A stretch of DNA of 36,490 nt from Nitrospirales bacterium. Lineage in GTDB: Bacteria; Nitrospirota; Nitrospiria; Nitrospirales; UBA8639. Positions 24,718-33,656 of this stretch are shown in pieces; positions within the stretch are counted from its first letter, which is position 1; each line of letters opens with the position of its first letter. The notes under the pieces are model-generated. The model was not told the origin of the DNA. It did no database searches and was given only the letters and a program-made list of their open reading frames with translations. The position numbers and the translations under genes are program-made. Location of the stretch: contig RKSG01000075.1 in assembly GCA_007570995.1 (NCBI GenBank), positions 1-36,490 of the forward strand, given 5' to 3'.

Positions 24718-25145
24718 GGACTCTTGCGCTGATTGTGGGTGACAGCAAGGTACACATACCCGCTACCCAATTGCCTTTGCATGCCCGACTGATCAACCAG
24801 ATGTTTCCATTCTTCACCTGGTTTGAGAACATATGGAAGAGTGTCCGAAAGCGGCATTGGGGGTATGACAAAGTTTTGTCGTTTCCCTTTATCAGATGAA
24901 TGGCACCCGTGAAAATTAGTGATTGTTGTTGCAGCTTTTCCAATGTTTACTGCTTTTACCTGTATATAGGTTGTGTTTTGAGTATCAGGGGTGTCGGGCA
25001 ATAACACCATATTGGGGCTAACTCGCAGATCAATGCGTGGGCCAGATCGCCATTCCCTGAAGATAGTCCACCCGAAGGTCAATGTCCCAATCCCCGATCC
25101 CCACCACGCGGCATAATCGCTGATTGACCAATCTGCAGAATTCAT
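24690..25145 (-). CDS. Hypothetical membrane-anchored protein in the restriction-modification cassette
   Basis: A 151-residue protein with the ATG at 25145 preceded by GAGGAG a few bases upstream. Residues 5-28 (WSISDYAAWWGSGIGTLTFGWTIF) form one likely membrane helix near the N-terminus, followed by a basic residue cluster (REWRSGPR) that predicts a cytoplasmic C-terminal domain. The rest, with TTYIQVKAVNIGKAATTITNF and GYVYLAVTHN, looks like a small beta-sandwich. I do not recognise a family. It lies downstream of the S subunit in the same direction and shares the lower GC content of that cassette. Confidence 0.7.
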   Translation of the reverse strand: MNSADWSISDYAAWWGSGIGTLTFGWTIFREWRSGPRIDLRVSPNMVLLPDTPDTQNTTYIQVKAVNIGKAATTITNFHGCHSSDKGKRQNFVIPPMPLSDTLPYVLKPGEEWKHLVDQSGMQRQLGSGYVYLAVTHNQRKSPVYAKKVRI

Positions 25146-25229
25146 TTCTCCTCGCTCTCTCAAACGATCAAACTGGCAGCGACAGGGAATGGTAGGGCCT
25201 TGCGAACAGCATAGCCCTTGTCGACGGCT

Positions 25230-26687
25230 TTATTGTGCAGAAACGACTTTCTCATCGAGGATATTCAGTGCCTGTTGTTCCAGATCCCAGGCTTCGACCC
25301 GTTTGCTGTTTGCTTTCAATACCTTATCGTTAATTGTTTTTTGCACATCAGCATCTTCCAGCAAAGGAATGGCTATTTGTGAAACCTGTTTACCATCAAT
25401 TTCGTCAATAACGGCTCCATAGGTAAAGCGGGTTATTAAGGGACAGGCATAGTCACTGCTTAACCAGGCATACATGTAACCTGCTATGTCGTCATGTGCA
25501 GGCACAACTCGAATAATGTGCTCATTGGCCGTCCAACTTTCCCAATGCTCAGGCACAATCGCTACTTTCCCAACCGTTCCGCTGCGTGTAATCAGGGTCA
25601 TATTCTCACGCAAGATTAATTGGGTTTTGATTCGGTCTGCATGATGCACCAAGGACAGATATTTTTTACTGCCTGGATCAAGTTCATAAATTGACTTTCC
25701 ACCAAAGAACGGAACGCCATGTTCTTCCCGAATGTAAACCTTCTTGAAACGCCCGGGTAGAATAACGGACCGGCTTATCCTTGTGTCCCCGATTGAGGTT
25801 ACCTCCTTTGCGTTCTTGTGCAGACATTGCTCAATTAATTGAACAACGGGAACATGATATGAGGCATCCAAACGATAGTCTAATCGGTCTGAAGGTACGG
25901 AGTAATTCAGAACACCTGCCTTGTTATCAAACTGATTGGCTTGCGCGTGTAGCTTTTCAATGCCAGGTAACTGCAGGGCATCTTTGAGCAAGGTTTGTGC
26001 TTCATCCATCAATTCATTGGATTCATCCCGCAGATTGAAGGATGATTCAATCAGGTTGTGAATTTCCTGTTTCAGCACCGATGGAGGGTCAGGGATAGGA
26101 ATGTTGTTGAGATGCTCCGGCTCTATATGGCTGACAACTGAACCGTAGTTATTCGTTTCAACCAGCAATCTTCCTGTCTTTGACTTCAAGTAGGCATAAA
26201 CGTAGCCTGAATATTCCCCTGCCTCAATCCGTATAACATCATGCGATAATGATTGATTGTGAAGTGCCCTGCTTACATACGAAGCAACACCAATCGTGCC
26301 GGAACATGTTAGAAGCACATGACCTTTCTTAACCCGTGTGCTTTCAATATCAGTATCTGTTGCAGCAGAAATAAACTTAACGGCTCTCGGATAAAGTTCT
26401 GTTATTTGAGAAGGCAGAATGAAAGGTATTCCCTTGCCTTTATCAACATAAATCCGCCTGAATCTGTTCAGATAAAATGTGTCCCTTACAAAATCCTTTA
26501 AATTGACAGTATCCCATTTACATTTTTCCAAATCCCTTCTGACCAGTCTTCCTTCTGTCCCGTAAAAACTCGCATCCATCCTGTAATCGTTTGCAATGAT
26601 TTCTTCTACGGAGACCACCGTGAACTTAAGGGGTGGGGTGAAGATTTGGTTAAAAGATGCCGCAGATTGCAATGGCTGTCCTACCAT
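25230..26687 (-). CDS. Restriction-modification specificity subunit S
   Basis: A 485-residue protein with two target-recognition half-modules. The first covers about residues 15-230 and ends in the central helices (LKQEIHNLIESSFNLRDESNELMDEAQTLL); the second covers about 260-485 and ends in the distal helix (DVQKTINDKVLKANSKRVEAWDLEQQ). Each contains the recurring S-subunit elements, for instance LLTCSGTIGVASYV and LITRSGTVGKVAIV, and SVVSHIEPEHLNNIPIP and AVIDEIDGKQVSQIAIP. The ATG at 26687 overlaps the upstream stop (ATGGTAG) with AAGGA six bases before it. It supplies DNA sequence recognition for the fused nuclease-methylase next to it. Confidence 0.93.
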   Translation of the reverse strand: MVGQPLQSAASFNQIFTPPLKFTVVSVEEIIANDYRMDASFYGTEGRLVRRDLEKCKWDTVNLKDFVRDTFYLNRFRRIYVDKGKGIPFILPSQITELYPRAVKFISAATDTDIESTRVKKGHVLLTCSGTIGVASYVSRALHNQSLSHDVIRIEAGEYSGYVYAYLKSKTGRLLVETNNYGSVVSHIEPEHLNNIPIPDPPSVLKQEIHNLIESSFNLRDESNELMDEAQTLLKDALQLPGIEKLHAQANQFDNKAGVLNYSVPSDRLDYRLDASYHVPVVQLIEQCLHKNAKEVTSIGDTRISRSVILPGRFKKVYIREEHGVPFFGGKSIYELDPGSKKYLSLVHHADRIKTQLILRENMTLITRSGTVGKVAIVPEHWESWTANEHIIRVVPAHDDIAGYMYAWLSSDYACPLITRFTYGAVIDEIDGKQVSQIAIPLLEDADVQKTINDKVLKANSKRVEAWDLEQQALNILDEKVVSAQ

Positions 26688-28702
26688 GGCAATCCTTCTT
26701 GTTTCTTCCATTCTGCAAACAAACCTGGAACTTCACGGCTCTGGTCGTCAATAATACGGGTTCTAGTTGCTGCCTTAGCGGTTGTGTCCGTTTTGTTAAT
26801 GCTTGATCCTTGAGAAACCCAAATTTCATTGCCGTGGTCATCACGCTGGAATATCGTATTGCCACGTTTGTCATGGCCGACCCTCTCTACCATCGTCATA
26901 AAGACATTGTAGGGCCTTATCTTTCCTGTACCTTGCTCAACCTGTATTTCCTTTTCGGTCTTTTTCTGAATGATTAGGACAGATGTTTGCGTACCATTCC
27001 CAGGCTGAAAAGTGTCTACTGGCAAATCCACACTCGCCAGTATTCGTGCTTTTCTGGTCAACCAGTGGCGAACGTAGACAAGGCTGGGATTACTCAAAAT
27101 AGAATCAGGCAAGACAATGGCTAATCGCCCCCCAGGTTTCAGGAATTGAAGGCATCGTTCAATAAACAATTGTTCGGGTGGAACCGAAGATTGAAAATCT
27201 GACGAAACAGTCCAGCCTGTCTGGTTATTCACAGTGTATCGCGCATTGCGCCAAATATAGCCGAGGTTAAACTGTTCAAGAATGTGGCCACCTTTAATTG
27301 GTATTCGGCTTCCAAAAGGCGGATTGGTGACAACGACATCAAAAAAACCAATGTTGTGGGCATTGCTGATGTTACCAGAATCTATGTGCAACGCTTGTGC
27401 TAACTGCTGTTTCAGTTCCCAAGCCCATTCATGTGGCGGTAACAATGAATCATTGCGATAGATATTACCGCTACCGTCGTTATTCATAACCATGTTCATC
27501 TTTGTGGCTTTCACGAGATCAGGATTGATGTCGAAACCATAAAAATTCGACTGAGCGATCTCCTTGATCTTGTCTCTAAAATTGTCCCTTTCGGTATCTT
27601 TCCATGCACTTTCAGGTTTTCCAAAATCTTTCTCTGCCTCATGTTTCAGCTTCTCAACAACATGGGTCATTGCCATAATCAGGAATCCGCCTGTCCCACA
27701 CGCGGGATCACAAACCTTTTCATCCGGTTTCGGGTTAATCATCTTCACCGCCATCTGCATGATGTTTCTTGGCGTGAAAAATTCTCCCCTGTCACCCCGT
27801 AAATTGGCACCAACCAGTTCCTCATAGGCCTTACCTTTTACGTCAACATGGGTTTCAAGCAAACTGTAAGGTTGTAACTCTGTAACAATCCACGACAGAG
27901 AGCGGGGCAGTAATTCAATTTCGTCGTTTGATCCGAAGATCTGCGGAAACCGTCTTTTAACTTTTTCGAATATTTGCTTAACACGATTCTTAACCGTTAA
28001 TTGCCCATCTGGACTGGCTCGCTCTTGCGATGTCGCATAAAACTCCAGTGGCTGCCCTACATTCTGTTCATCAAGTGTCTTGCAAAAGATAAGTTTCAAC
28101 AGTTCAAAAAACGCCAGCTGTTTCTGCAACCCATCGGTAATGTAAACATGGTTGTGACAGGTTTTGAACACCATCACAAGATTGTCTTCATAGGCTTTTT
28201 TCAATTTGTTGCGTTTGGGTCTGTCTATGTCGTCTACAGAACCGTCGGCGGGGGGAATATCGTTGTATTCCCGGAACACGTACTTTCCTTTCTCTTGTTC
28301 TTTTCTTAAGACTTCTTTGTACTTCCCATTCGTCCACATACCCCATTCACAATTGGGGCAAGCACTCATATAGGATTTAAGTTGATCGACCCCATCTTTT
28401 TTGTTTCCTTGTTCTACGACTTCGCTTTTGCACTCAACAATCAGCCAAATATCACCTTGAGTAAATGTGTGGCTGCTTTCAGGAAAGACAACAATATCCG
28501 CACGAGGATGACGGGAACCGAGTCTCAGACCAAACTCTATTTTGATTTGTTCCCGTTTGTATTTGTGTTCATTGACTAGCCGTTTTTCAATGGTTTGGCG
28601 TACATATTCTTCCGGCGTGTCCTTGCGGAATGTATCGTCAATGTAATCACAAATTTCTCCATCAGGCACCGTGGTAGTTTTTCCGCCTGGTGTTGTGCTC
28701 AT
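26681..28702 (-). CDS. Fused restriction nuclease and N6-adenine methylase subunit (BcgI-A-like)
   Basis: A 673-residue protein combining two activities. The N-terminal 160 residues hold a PD-(D/E)xK nuclease core: RADIVVF, then IWLIVECKS, giving Asp69, Glu90 and Lys92 from this start. The remainder is a type I-style methylase with a helical N-terminal domain, motif I VCDPACGTGGFL (about 330-341) and motif IV VVTNPPFG (about 458-465), which modifies adenine. A separate S subunit follows. This RM-plus-S architecture is that of BcgI-like type IIB enzymes, rather than classical type I, since no HsdR translocase is present. The ATG at 28702 has GGAG five bases upstream; a longer start at 28726 is possible. 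Confidence 0.9.
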   Translation of the reverse strand: MSTTPGGKTTTVPDGEICDYIDDTFRKDTPEEYVRQTIEKRLVNEHKYKREQIKIEFGLRLGSRHPRADIVVFPESSHTFTQGDIWLIVECKSEVVEQGNKKDGVDQLKSYMSACPNCEWGMWTNGKYKEVLRKEQEKGKYVFREYNDIPPADGSVDDIDRPKRNKLKKAYEDNLVMVFKTCHNHVYITDGLQKQLAFFELLKLIFCKTLDEQNVGQPLEFYATSQERASPDGQLTVKNRVKQIFEKVKRRFPQIFGSNDEIELLPRSLSWIVTELQPYSLLETHVDVKGKAYEELVGANLRGDRGEFFTPRNIMQMAVKMINPKPDEKVCDPACGTGGFLIMAMTHVVEKLKHEAEKDFGKPESAWKDTERDNFRDKIKEIAQSNFYGFDINPDLVKATKMNMVMNNDGSGNIYRNDSLLPPHEWAWELKQQLAQALHIDSGNISNAHNIGFFDVVVTNPPFGSRIPIKGGHILEQFNLGYIWRNARYTVNNQTGWTVSSDFQSSVPPEQLFIERCLQFLKPGGRLAIVLPDSILSNPSLVYVRHWLTRKARILASVDLPVDTFQPGNGTQTSVLIIQKKTEKEIQVEQGTGKIRPYNVFMTMVERVGHDKRGNTIFQRDDHGNEIWVSQGSSINKTDTTAKAATRTRIIDDQSREVPGLFAEWKKQEGLPW

Positions 28703-28742
28703 CATCTCTCCGCAAAAATGCGTCAACGAGTCAGTACGTGGG

Positions 28743-29396
28743 TCAGGCCATCTTCAGCAGGGCGTCAATCGCGCCGCCGATGCCCTCGAAGATCTGATGC
28801 GGTTTCGCTGTCCCGTACATATAGGCCGGTGTGGTAATCACCCTGTTGGCTGAATCCACGACAAACTTCTCCACGGCACAACTGGCATGTCTGGCTCCCG
28901 TTTTTTCGATTTCCGACGCCGTGGCCTGATCGTCGCCAATCGTGACGTTGACCCCCTGTTTGCCGAAGGCCAGAGCCATAATGGCCGGCGCGATACAAAT
29001 CGCGGCAATGGGTTTGCGGGCCTCGTGAAACTCGTTCACGATACGAAGGACCTGCGGATCAACGACGCCCCCACTCCCCTTCTGCGCAAAATCACTCAAA
29101 TGAAGCGCCGCGCCATACCCGCCAGGCATCGCCAGCGCGTCAAAATCTTTCACCGCAAGGTCTTCAAGCGGGCGGATCTCGCCCCGCGCAATACGGGCGG
29201 CCTCCTGCATGACATTTCTCTTGTGCCCGGTTGGCTGCTGCGTCAGATGATTCGTTTCAGGTGCGTCCCTGTTCGGCGCAAAACACCGATACTCCGCACC
29301 CCGCTGACCAATCGCCACCAGTGTACTTATCGCTTCGGTAATCTCCGACCCATCCAGAAACCCGCAACCTGACAGAATAACGGCGATGTTTTTCAT
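28743..29396 (-). CDS. elbB: ElbB-type glyoxalase (DJ-1/PfpI superfamily)
   Basis: A 217-residue protein beginning MKNIAVILSGCGFLDGSEI, the ElbB signature. It has a class I glutamine-amidotransferase-like fold with the nucleophile elbow AAICIAPA. ElbB was originally linked to isoprenoid biosynthesis; E. coli ElbB has reported glyoxalase activity, and the cellular role is not settled. The ATG at 29396 is six bases after GGGGAGG; the ATG immediately before it is an alternative. It is the nearest normal-GC gene upstream of the restriction-modification cassette, whose methylase start lies about 40 bases beyond its stop codon. Confidence 0.9.
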   Translation of the reverse strand: MKNIAVILSGCGFLDGSEITEAISTLVAIGQRGAEYRCFAPNRDAPETNHLTQQPTGHKRNVMQEAARIARGEIRPLEDLAVKDFDALAMPGGYGAALHLSDFAQKGSGGVVDPQVLRIVNEFHEARKPIAAICIAPAIMALAFGKQGVNVTIGDDQATASEIEKTGARHASCAVEKFVVDSANRVITTPAYMYGTAKPHQIFEGIGGAIDALLKMA

Positions 29397-29461
29397 CATG
29401 ACCTCCCCGACGTTGCACGTAGAATCCAGTTTCTCTGTTTCTGCCCCATTCCATCACGCCG

Positions 29462-30640
29462 TCACGGACATGCGGTGGTGTCGACCCGTGACAGTCTGCT
29501 CCTCTTTACGGCCCGGGCCGGTAAGGATCCTGTGACCAGAACATCCTCTCCAAGAAACCGGAGCCGCATATCAGACACCGCTACGGCATCAGCCAGGCTC
29601 CCGGGCGAGAGACCGCCCAACAGACCCGTGGCATTGTGCCCTCCCAGCAGAATCGGCGCCACGTACAGATACACCTGATTCACCAGACCCTCACGCAGAA
29701 AACTGGCGTTCAGCTCACCGCCACCCTCCACCAGCAGACTGGTCACGCCCCTTTTGCCAAGTGCCCGGAGGCAACGGTGAATGGAAACACGCCCCCCCCG
29801 TTGAGCAAGTGTCAGGACATCCACGCCCATTGTTCGCAACCGTTCAATGTTTCGGTGAAGGGCCAGTTTCGTCGTGGCCACGACCGTCGGAACGTGCGGC
29901 GCGTCCCGCAACACACGTGCCGTGGAGGGAATCCGAAGACGGCTGTCAAACACTACCCGAACCGGCGGACGAGCGGAGTACGCACGTCGTTTGCTCCCGG
30001 GGATCCTCACCGTTAACCTGGGATCATCGTGAAGCACCGTGTTGACACCTACAGCAATCGCGTCCACGCGGCCACGCAGTTGATGGACATGTGCTCTTGC
30101 CACGGCTCCGGTGATCCACTGCGATACGCCGGCCGCCGTCGCAATTTTGCCGTCAAGGGTCATCCCCGCTTTCAGTATGACGAAGGGCCGGCCGGTTTGT
30201 ACCCAATGGCAATAGACCTCATTGAGTTTCGCCGCATCCTGTTTGAGACACCCGACGTCAACGACAATCCCCGCCCGTCTGAGTTGCCGAATACCACGCC
30301 CCGACACCAGGGGATTAGGATCGCGCATCGCCACGACGACACGCTGCACACCGGCATCAATAATCGCCGGCACGCAGGGCGGCGTGCGTTTCTCCGTATG
30401 GCAACAGGGTTCCAGTGTGATGTAGAGGGTCGCCCGACGAGCACGGGTCCTGGCTCGTTGCAAGGCCACGATTTCGGCATGAGGCCCGCCGGCTTGCGCA
30501 TGATACCCGCTCCCAACGACGTTCCCCCCGGCCACGACCACCGCACCGACCATGGGATTCGGGCTGGTCGTCCCTCGTCCTCGAGCCCCGAGTGCAAGGG
30601 CCTGTTTCATGAAACGGACGTCTGGCTCGACGTCCTTCAC
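29462..30640 (-). CDS. ribD: Bifunctional riboflavin biosynthesis deaminase/reductase
   Basis: A 392-residue RibD. The N-terminal deaminase domain has the zinc site HAEIVAL and TLEPCCHTEKRTPPC. The C-terminal reductase domain begins around VILKAGMTLDGKIAT and contains SLLVEGGGELNASFL. The enzyme performs the second and third steps of riboflavin synthesis. I start at the GTG at 30640, which overlaps the ppdK stop as GTGA; an internal ATG at 30610 (MKQALALGARG) is also close to family starts. A longer frame to 30868 lies inside ppdK and is unlikely. The other rib genes are not in the window. Confidence 0.95.
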   Translation of the reverse strand: MKDVEPDVRFMKQALALGARGRGTTSPNPMVGAVVVAGGNVVGSGYHAQAGGPHAEIVALQRARTRARRATLYITLEPCCHTEKRTPPCVPAIIDAGVQRVVVAMRDPNPLVSGRGIRQLRRAGIVVDVGCLKQDAAKLNEVYCHWVQTGRPFVILKAGMTLDGKIATAAGVSQWITGAVARAHVHQLRGRVDAIAVGVNTVLHDDPRLTVRIPGSKRRAYSARPPVRVVFDSRLRIPSTARVLRDAPHVPTVVATTKLALHRNIERLRTMGVDVLTLAQRGGRVSIHRCLRALGKRGVTSLLVEGGGELNASFLREGLVNQVYLYVAPILLGGHNATGLLGGLSPGSLADAVAVSDMRLRFLGEDVLVTGSLPARAVKRSRLSRVDTTACP

Positions 30641-33477
30641 CGACGAGAGCGTGTCTTGCGTGACCGAGCCTTGACCTTCGGTCTGGACACCGTGGACGTC
30701 ACGGGACGCGCAGAAGAAGGCCTGGATGACGCCCGGCCAGCCGTGCGCGTTGGCTTCGCAGCCTTCCGCTCGGCTTCTGCCTTCAACGTGGCCTGAGCGG
30801 CGGCCAGCCGGGCAATGGGCACCCGATACGGAGAACAGCTCACGTAGTCGAGACCCAGGTTGTGGCAAAATTCGACGGAACTGGGTTCCCCACCATGTTC
30901 CCCGCAGATCCCAAGTTTCAGGTCCGGACGAGTCACACGGCCTTCGTGCATCGCCAAACGCATGACCGCTCCCACGCCTTCCTGATCCAGCACGGCAAAG
31001 GGATCAAACTCCAGCAGCTTGTGCTCGCGATAAAAACCCGTGAACTTGGCTGCGTCATCCCTGGAGAATCCGTAGGTGGTTTGGGTCAGGTCATTCGTGC
31101 CAAAAGAAAAGAACTCCGCATCTTCGGCGATCTGCTGCGCCGTGACCGCAGCTCGAGGCAGTTCAATCATGGTCCCGACCAGATACGTGAGTTTTTTTCC
31201 GTACCGTTTCATGACGGCATCGGCCACTTCCGTAATCAGGGCTTTTTGCTCTTTCATTTCCGATGACATGCCCACCAGCGGGATCATGATTTCCGGCACG
31301 ATGCGTTTTGACTCCCTGGCCATCTCACAAGCGGCTTCCATAATCGCACGCACCTGCATCCGAGTGATTTCCGGCATCGTAATACCCAGGCGGCATCCCC
31401 TGAGCCCAAGCATGGGGTTGAATTCATGCAACTCTTCAACGCGGGCCAGCATGTTCCGCGTTTCCTGCAGATCGGGGGAATCCGCGTTCGTGGCCTCGGC
31501 CCGGGCAAGCTCCACCATCAGTTGTTCGCGTTTCGGCAGAAACTCATGCAAGGGCGGATCCAGAAGCCGAATAGTGACCGGATACCCTTTCATTTCCCGA
31601 TACAGCCCTATGAAATCTTTTTTCTGGAGGGGAAGCAGGCGTTCGAGATACTGCTCCCGTTCCTGGTGGGTTGAAGCCAGAATCATGGCCTGCATGAGTG
31701 GCGCACGATCTTCCGCAAAGAACATGTGCTCCGTTCGACAGAGACCAATGCCCTCCGCCCCAAACCCTCGTGCAATGCGGGCCTGTTCCGGGACATCGGC
31801 ATTGGCCCGCACATTGAGGTGCCGCACCGCATCCGCCCATTTCAAAATCGTGGAAAAATAGCGGAACTTCCCGGAGCGAGCCGCGGGAAGTGTACCCCGG
31901 ATCACCTGCACCACTTCCGACTCAACCACGGAGAGCATCCCGCTGTAGACCAGACCGGAAAATCCGCTAATGGAAATATAATCCCCTTCCTTGAACACCG
32001 ACGGCCCAATCCGTACTTTGGCTTCCTCCTCGAAGATCTCGATGTCCTCGCACCCGGCAACGCAGACCTTGCCCATTTGGCGCGCCACCACCGCCGCATG
32101 GGAGGTCGTGCCTCCCGTCGCTGTCAAAAATCCTTCCGAGGCGTGCATACCATGGATGTCATCCGGGCTGGTTTCTTTACGGACGAGCACGACCCGTTCT
32201 CCCGCAGCCCTGAGCGCCACGGCCCGATCCGGAGCCAGAACGATTTTCCCGCAGGCAGCACCGGGACCGGCGGGAAGCCCTTTGCCAATCGGTTGACATT
32301 GCTTTTCTTCGTCCTGCTTAAAAATGGGATAGAGATACTGCGCCAGTTGCTCCGGTTCCACACGGCGCACCGCTTCCTTTTTATCAATCAGCCCCTCCTT
32401 GACCATATCCACGGCAATCCGGACGGCGGCAATGCCCGTCCTCTTCCCCACCCGTGTTTGCAGCATATAGAGCTGGCCTTCCTGAATCGTGAACTCCATG
32501 TCCTGCATATCGTGGTAATGGGTTTCCAGAATGCGTTGGGTGGTCATGAGAGATCGATAGGCGGCGGGCATGTTTTTCTTCAGGGCAGAGAGAGGTTGGG
32601 GCGTCCGCACACCTGCCACGACGTCCTCCCCCTGGGCGTTCAACAACCATTCCCCGAAAAACGCACGCTCCCCCGTGGACGGATTTCGGGAAAACGCCAC
32701 GCCGGTGCCGCTGGTCTCGCCCATATTCCCGAACACCATAGCGACCACATTGACCGCCGTTCCCCACGTATCCGGGATATCATAGATTTTTCGATAGGCC
32801 ACCGCCCGACCCCCAAACCAGGATGCAAAGACCGCGTTCGTCGCCATCCTGAGTTGCTCGAACGGATCCTCGGGAAGCGCATGCCCGGTTTCCTGTTTGA
32901 TGACCGACTGACATGCCTCGACCACATCGCGGAGGGCACTCGGAGACAGTGCAGTATCAGACGCTGCCCCAACCTGTTTCTTTTTCTCTTCGAGGACGAG
33001 GTCAAATTGTTCCTTGGGCACAGACATCACCACAGAGCCGAACACCGTGATAAAACGACGGTACGAATCCAGAGCAAACCGTTCATTCTGCGTTCTGCGG
33101 GCCAATCCCTGGACAGTGGCTGCGTTCAGACCCAGGTTCAACACCGTGTCCATCATACCGGGCATGGACGCGCGCGCACCGGATCGCACGGCGACCAGCA
33201 ACGGGTTGTCCGGATCTCCAAATCCCGCGCGCATGGATCGTTCCACGCGTGTCATGCCGCGCAGCGTTTGCTCCCACATGCCTTCCGGATACCGGCCCCC
33301 GGCTTGAAAATAGGCGAGGCAGGCTTCCGTCGTGATGGTAAATCCCGGGGGGACGCGGATTTTCAAATTCGTCATTTCCGCGAGGCCGGCCCCCTTCCCG
33401 CCGAGCAGCTCTTTCATGTCGCCGTTGCCTTCGGCTTGACCGTCGCCGAAGCCATAGACGTATTTTCTGTTCCGCAT
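30637..33477 (-). CDS. ppdK: Pyruvate, phosphate dikinase with basic C-terminal tail
   Basis: A 946-residue enzyme interconverting pyruvate, ATP and phosphate with phosphoenolpyruvate, AMP and pyrophosphate. Order of domains: ATP-grasp N-terminus (KYVYGFGDGQ, GGKGAGLAEMTNL), the swivelling phosphohistidine domain with His460 in GGTTSHAAVVARQ, and the PEP/pyruvate TIM barrel with GLCRTEHMFF and the catalytic cysteine in LGICGEHGG. After the usual end (about residue 895) comes a tail of about 45 residues rich in Arg, Lys, Ser, Thr, Pro and Ala, which most PPDKs lack. The ATG at 33477 has AGGGA about nine bases upstream. It supports gluconeogenic or reversed glycolytic flux. ribD overlaps its stop. 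Confidence 0.96.
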   Translation of the reverse strand: MRNRKYVYGFGDGQAEGNGDMKELLGGKGAGLAEMTNLKIRVPPGFTITTEACLAYFQAGGRYPEGMWEQTLRGMTRVERSMRAGFGDPDNPLLVAVRSGARASMPGMMDTVLNLGLNAATVQGLARRTQNERFALDSYRRFITVFGSVVMSVPKEQFDLVLEEKKKQVGAASDTALSPSALRDVVEACQSVIKQETGHALPEDPFEQLRMATNAVFASWFGGRAVAYRKIYDIPDTWGTAVNVVAMVFGNMGETSGTGVAFSRNPSTGERAFFGEWLLNAQGEDVVAGVRTPQPLSALKKNMPAAYRSLMTTQRILETHYHDMQDMEFTIQEGQLYMLQTRVGKRTGIAAVRIAVDMVKEGLIDKKEAVRRVEPEQLAQYLYPIFKQDEEKQCQPIGKGLPAGPGAACGKIVLAPDRAVALRAAGERVVLVRKETSPDDIHGMHASEGFLTATGGTTSHAAVVARQMGKVCVAGCEDIEIFEEEAKVRIGPSVFKEGDYISISGFSGLVYSGMLSVVESEVVQVIRGTLPAARSGKFRYFSTILKWADAVRHLNVRANADVPEQARIARGFGAEGIGLCRTEHMFFAEDRAPLMQAMILASTHQEREQYLERLLPLQKKDFIGLYREMKGYPVTIRLLDPPLHEFLPKREQLMVELARAEATNADSPDLQETRNMLARVEELHEFNPMLGLRGCRLGITMPEITRMQVRAIMEAACEMARESKRIVPEIMIPLVGMSSEMKEQKALITEVADAVMKRYGKKLTYLVGTMIELPRAAVTAQQIAEDAEFFSFGTNDLTQTTYGFSRDDAAKFTGFYREHKLLEFDPFAVLDQEGVGAVMRLAMHEGRVTRPDLKLGICGEHGGEPSSVEFCHNLGLDYVSCSPYRVPIARLAAAQATLKAEAERKAAKPTRTAGRASSRPSSARPVTSTVSRPKVKARSRKTRSRR

Positions 33478-33553
33478 GTGTTGGGGTCCCTCTGTCGACT
33501 CACACGGGAGCCAGCCAGTCTGTTTGTTGTGTCCTGTCAAGCACTGAGACGGA

Positions 33554-33581
33554 AATGTACCACAATGTTGTGATTTCTCAA
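33554..33581 (-). promoter_or_regulatory. Probable sigma-70 promoter of ppdK
   Basis: On the minus strand TTGAGA (complement of 33576-33581, five of six consensus matches) and TACATT (complement of 33554-33559) are separated by 16 bases. The start of transcription would lie about 70 bases before the ppdK ATG. It sits in the 179-base gap between glyS and ppdK, which otherwise shows nothing. Confidence 0.5.
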
Positions 33582-33656
33582 AAAATTTTCTTCACACCAG
33601 CCCTCCAATACGGTGCACGTGGCGTTGGTCAGAACAATGCCCGAAATCCAGACAGG

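Larger units (their letters stand above)
24690..28702 (-). other. Low-GC restriction-modification cassette, probable acquired island
   Basis: Across these three genes the base composition falls to an estimated mid-40s percent GC by eye, against roughly 58-62 percent on both sides. Codon use shifts to A/T-ending codons. The cassette sits between elbB and the BtuF-like gene, both of normal composition. No integrase, tRNA gene or clear flanking repeat is visible at either edge. Confidence 0.7.

Noticed and set aside
30640-30868. Upstream extension of RibD
   Set aside because: It overlaps the end of ppdK in another frame, has no deaminase similarity, and the GTGA junction offers a better start.
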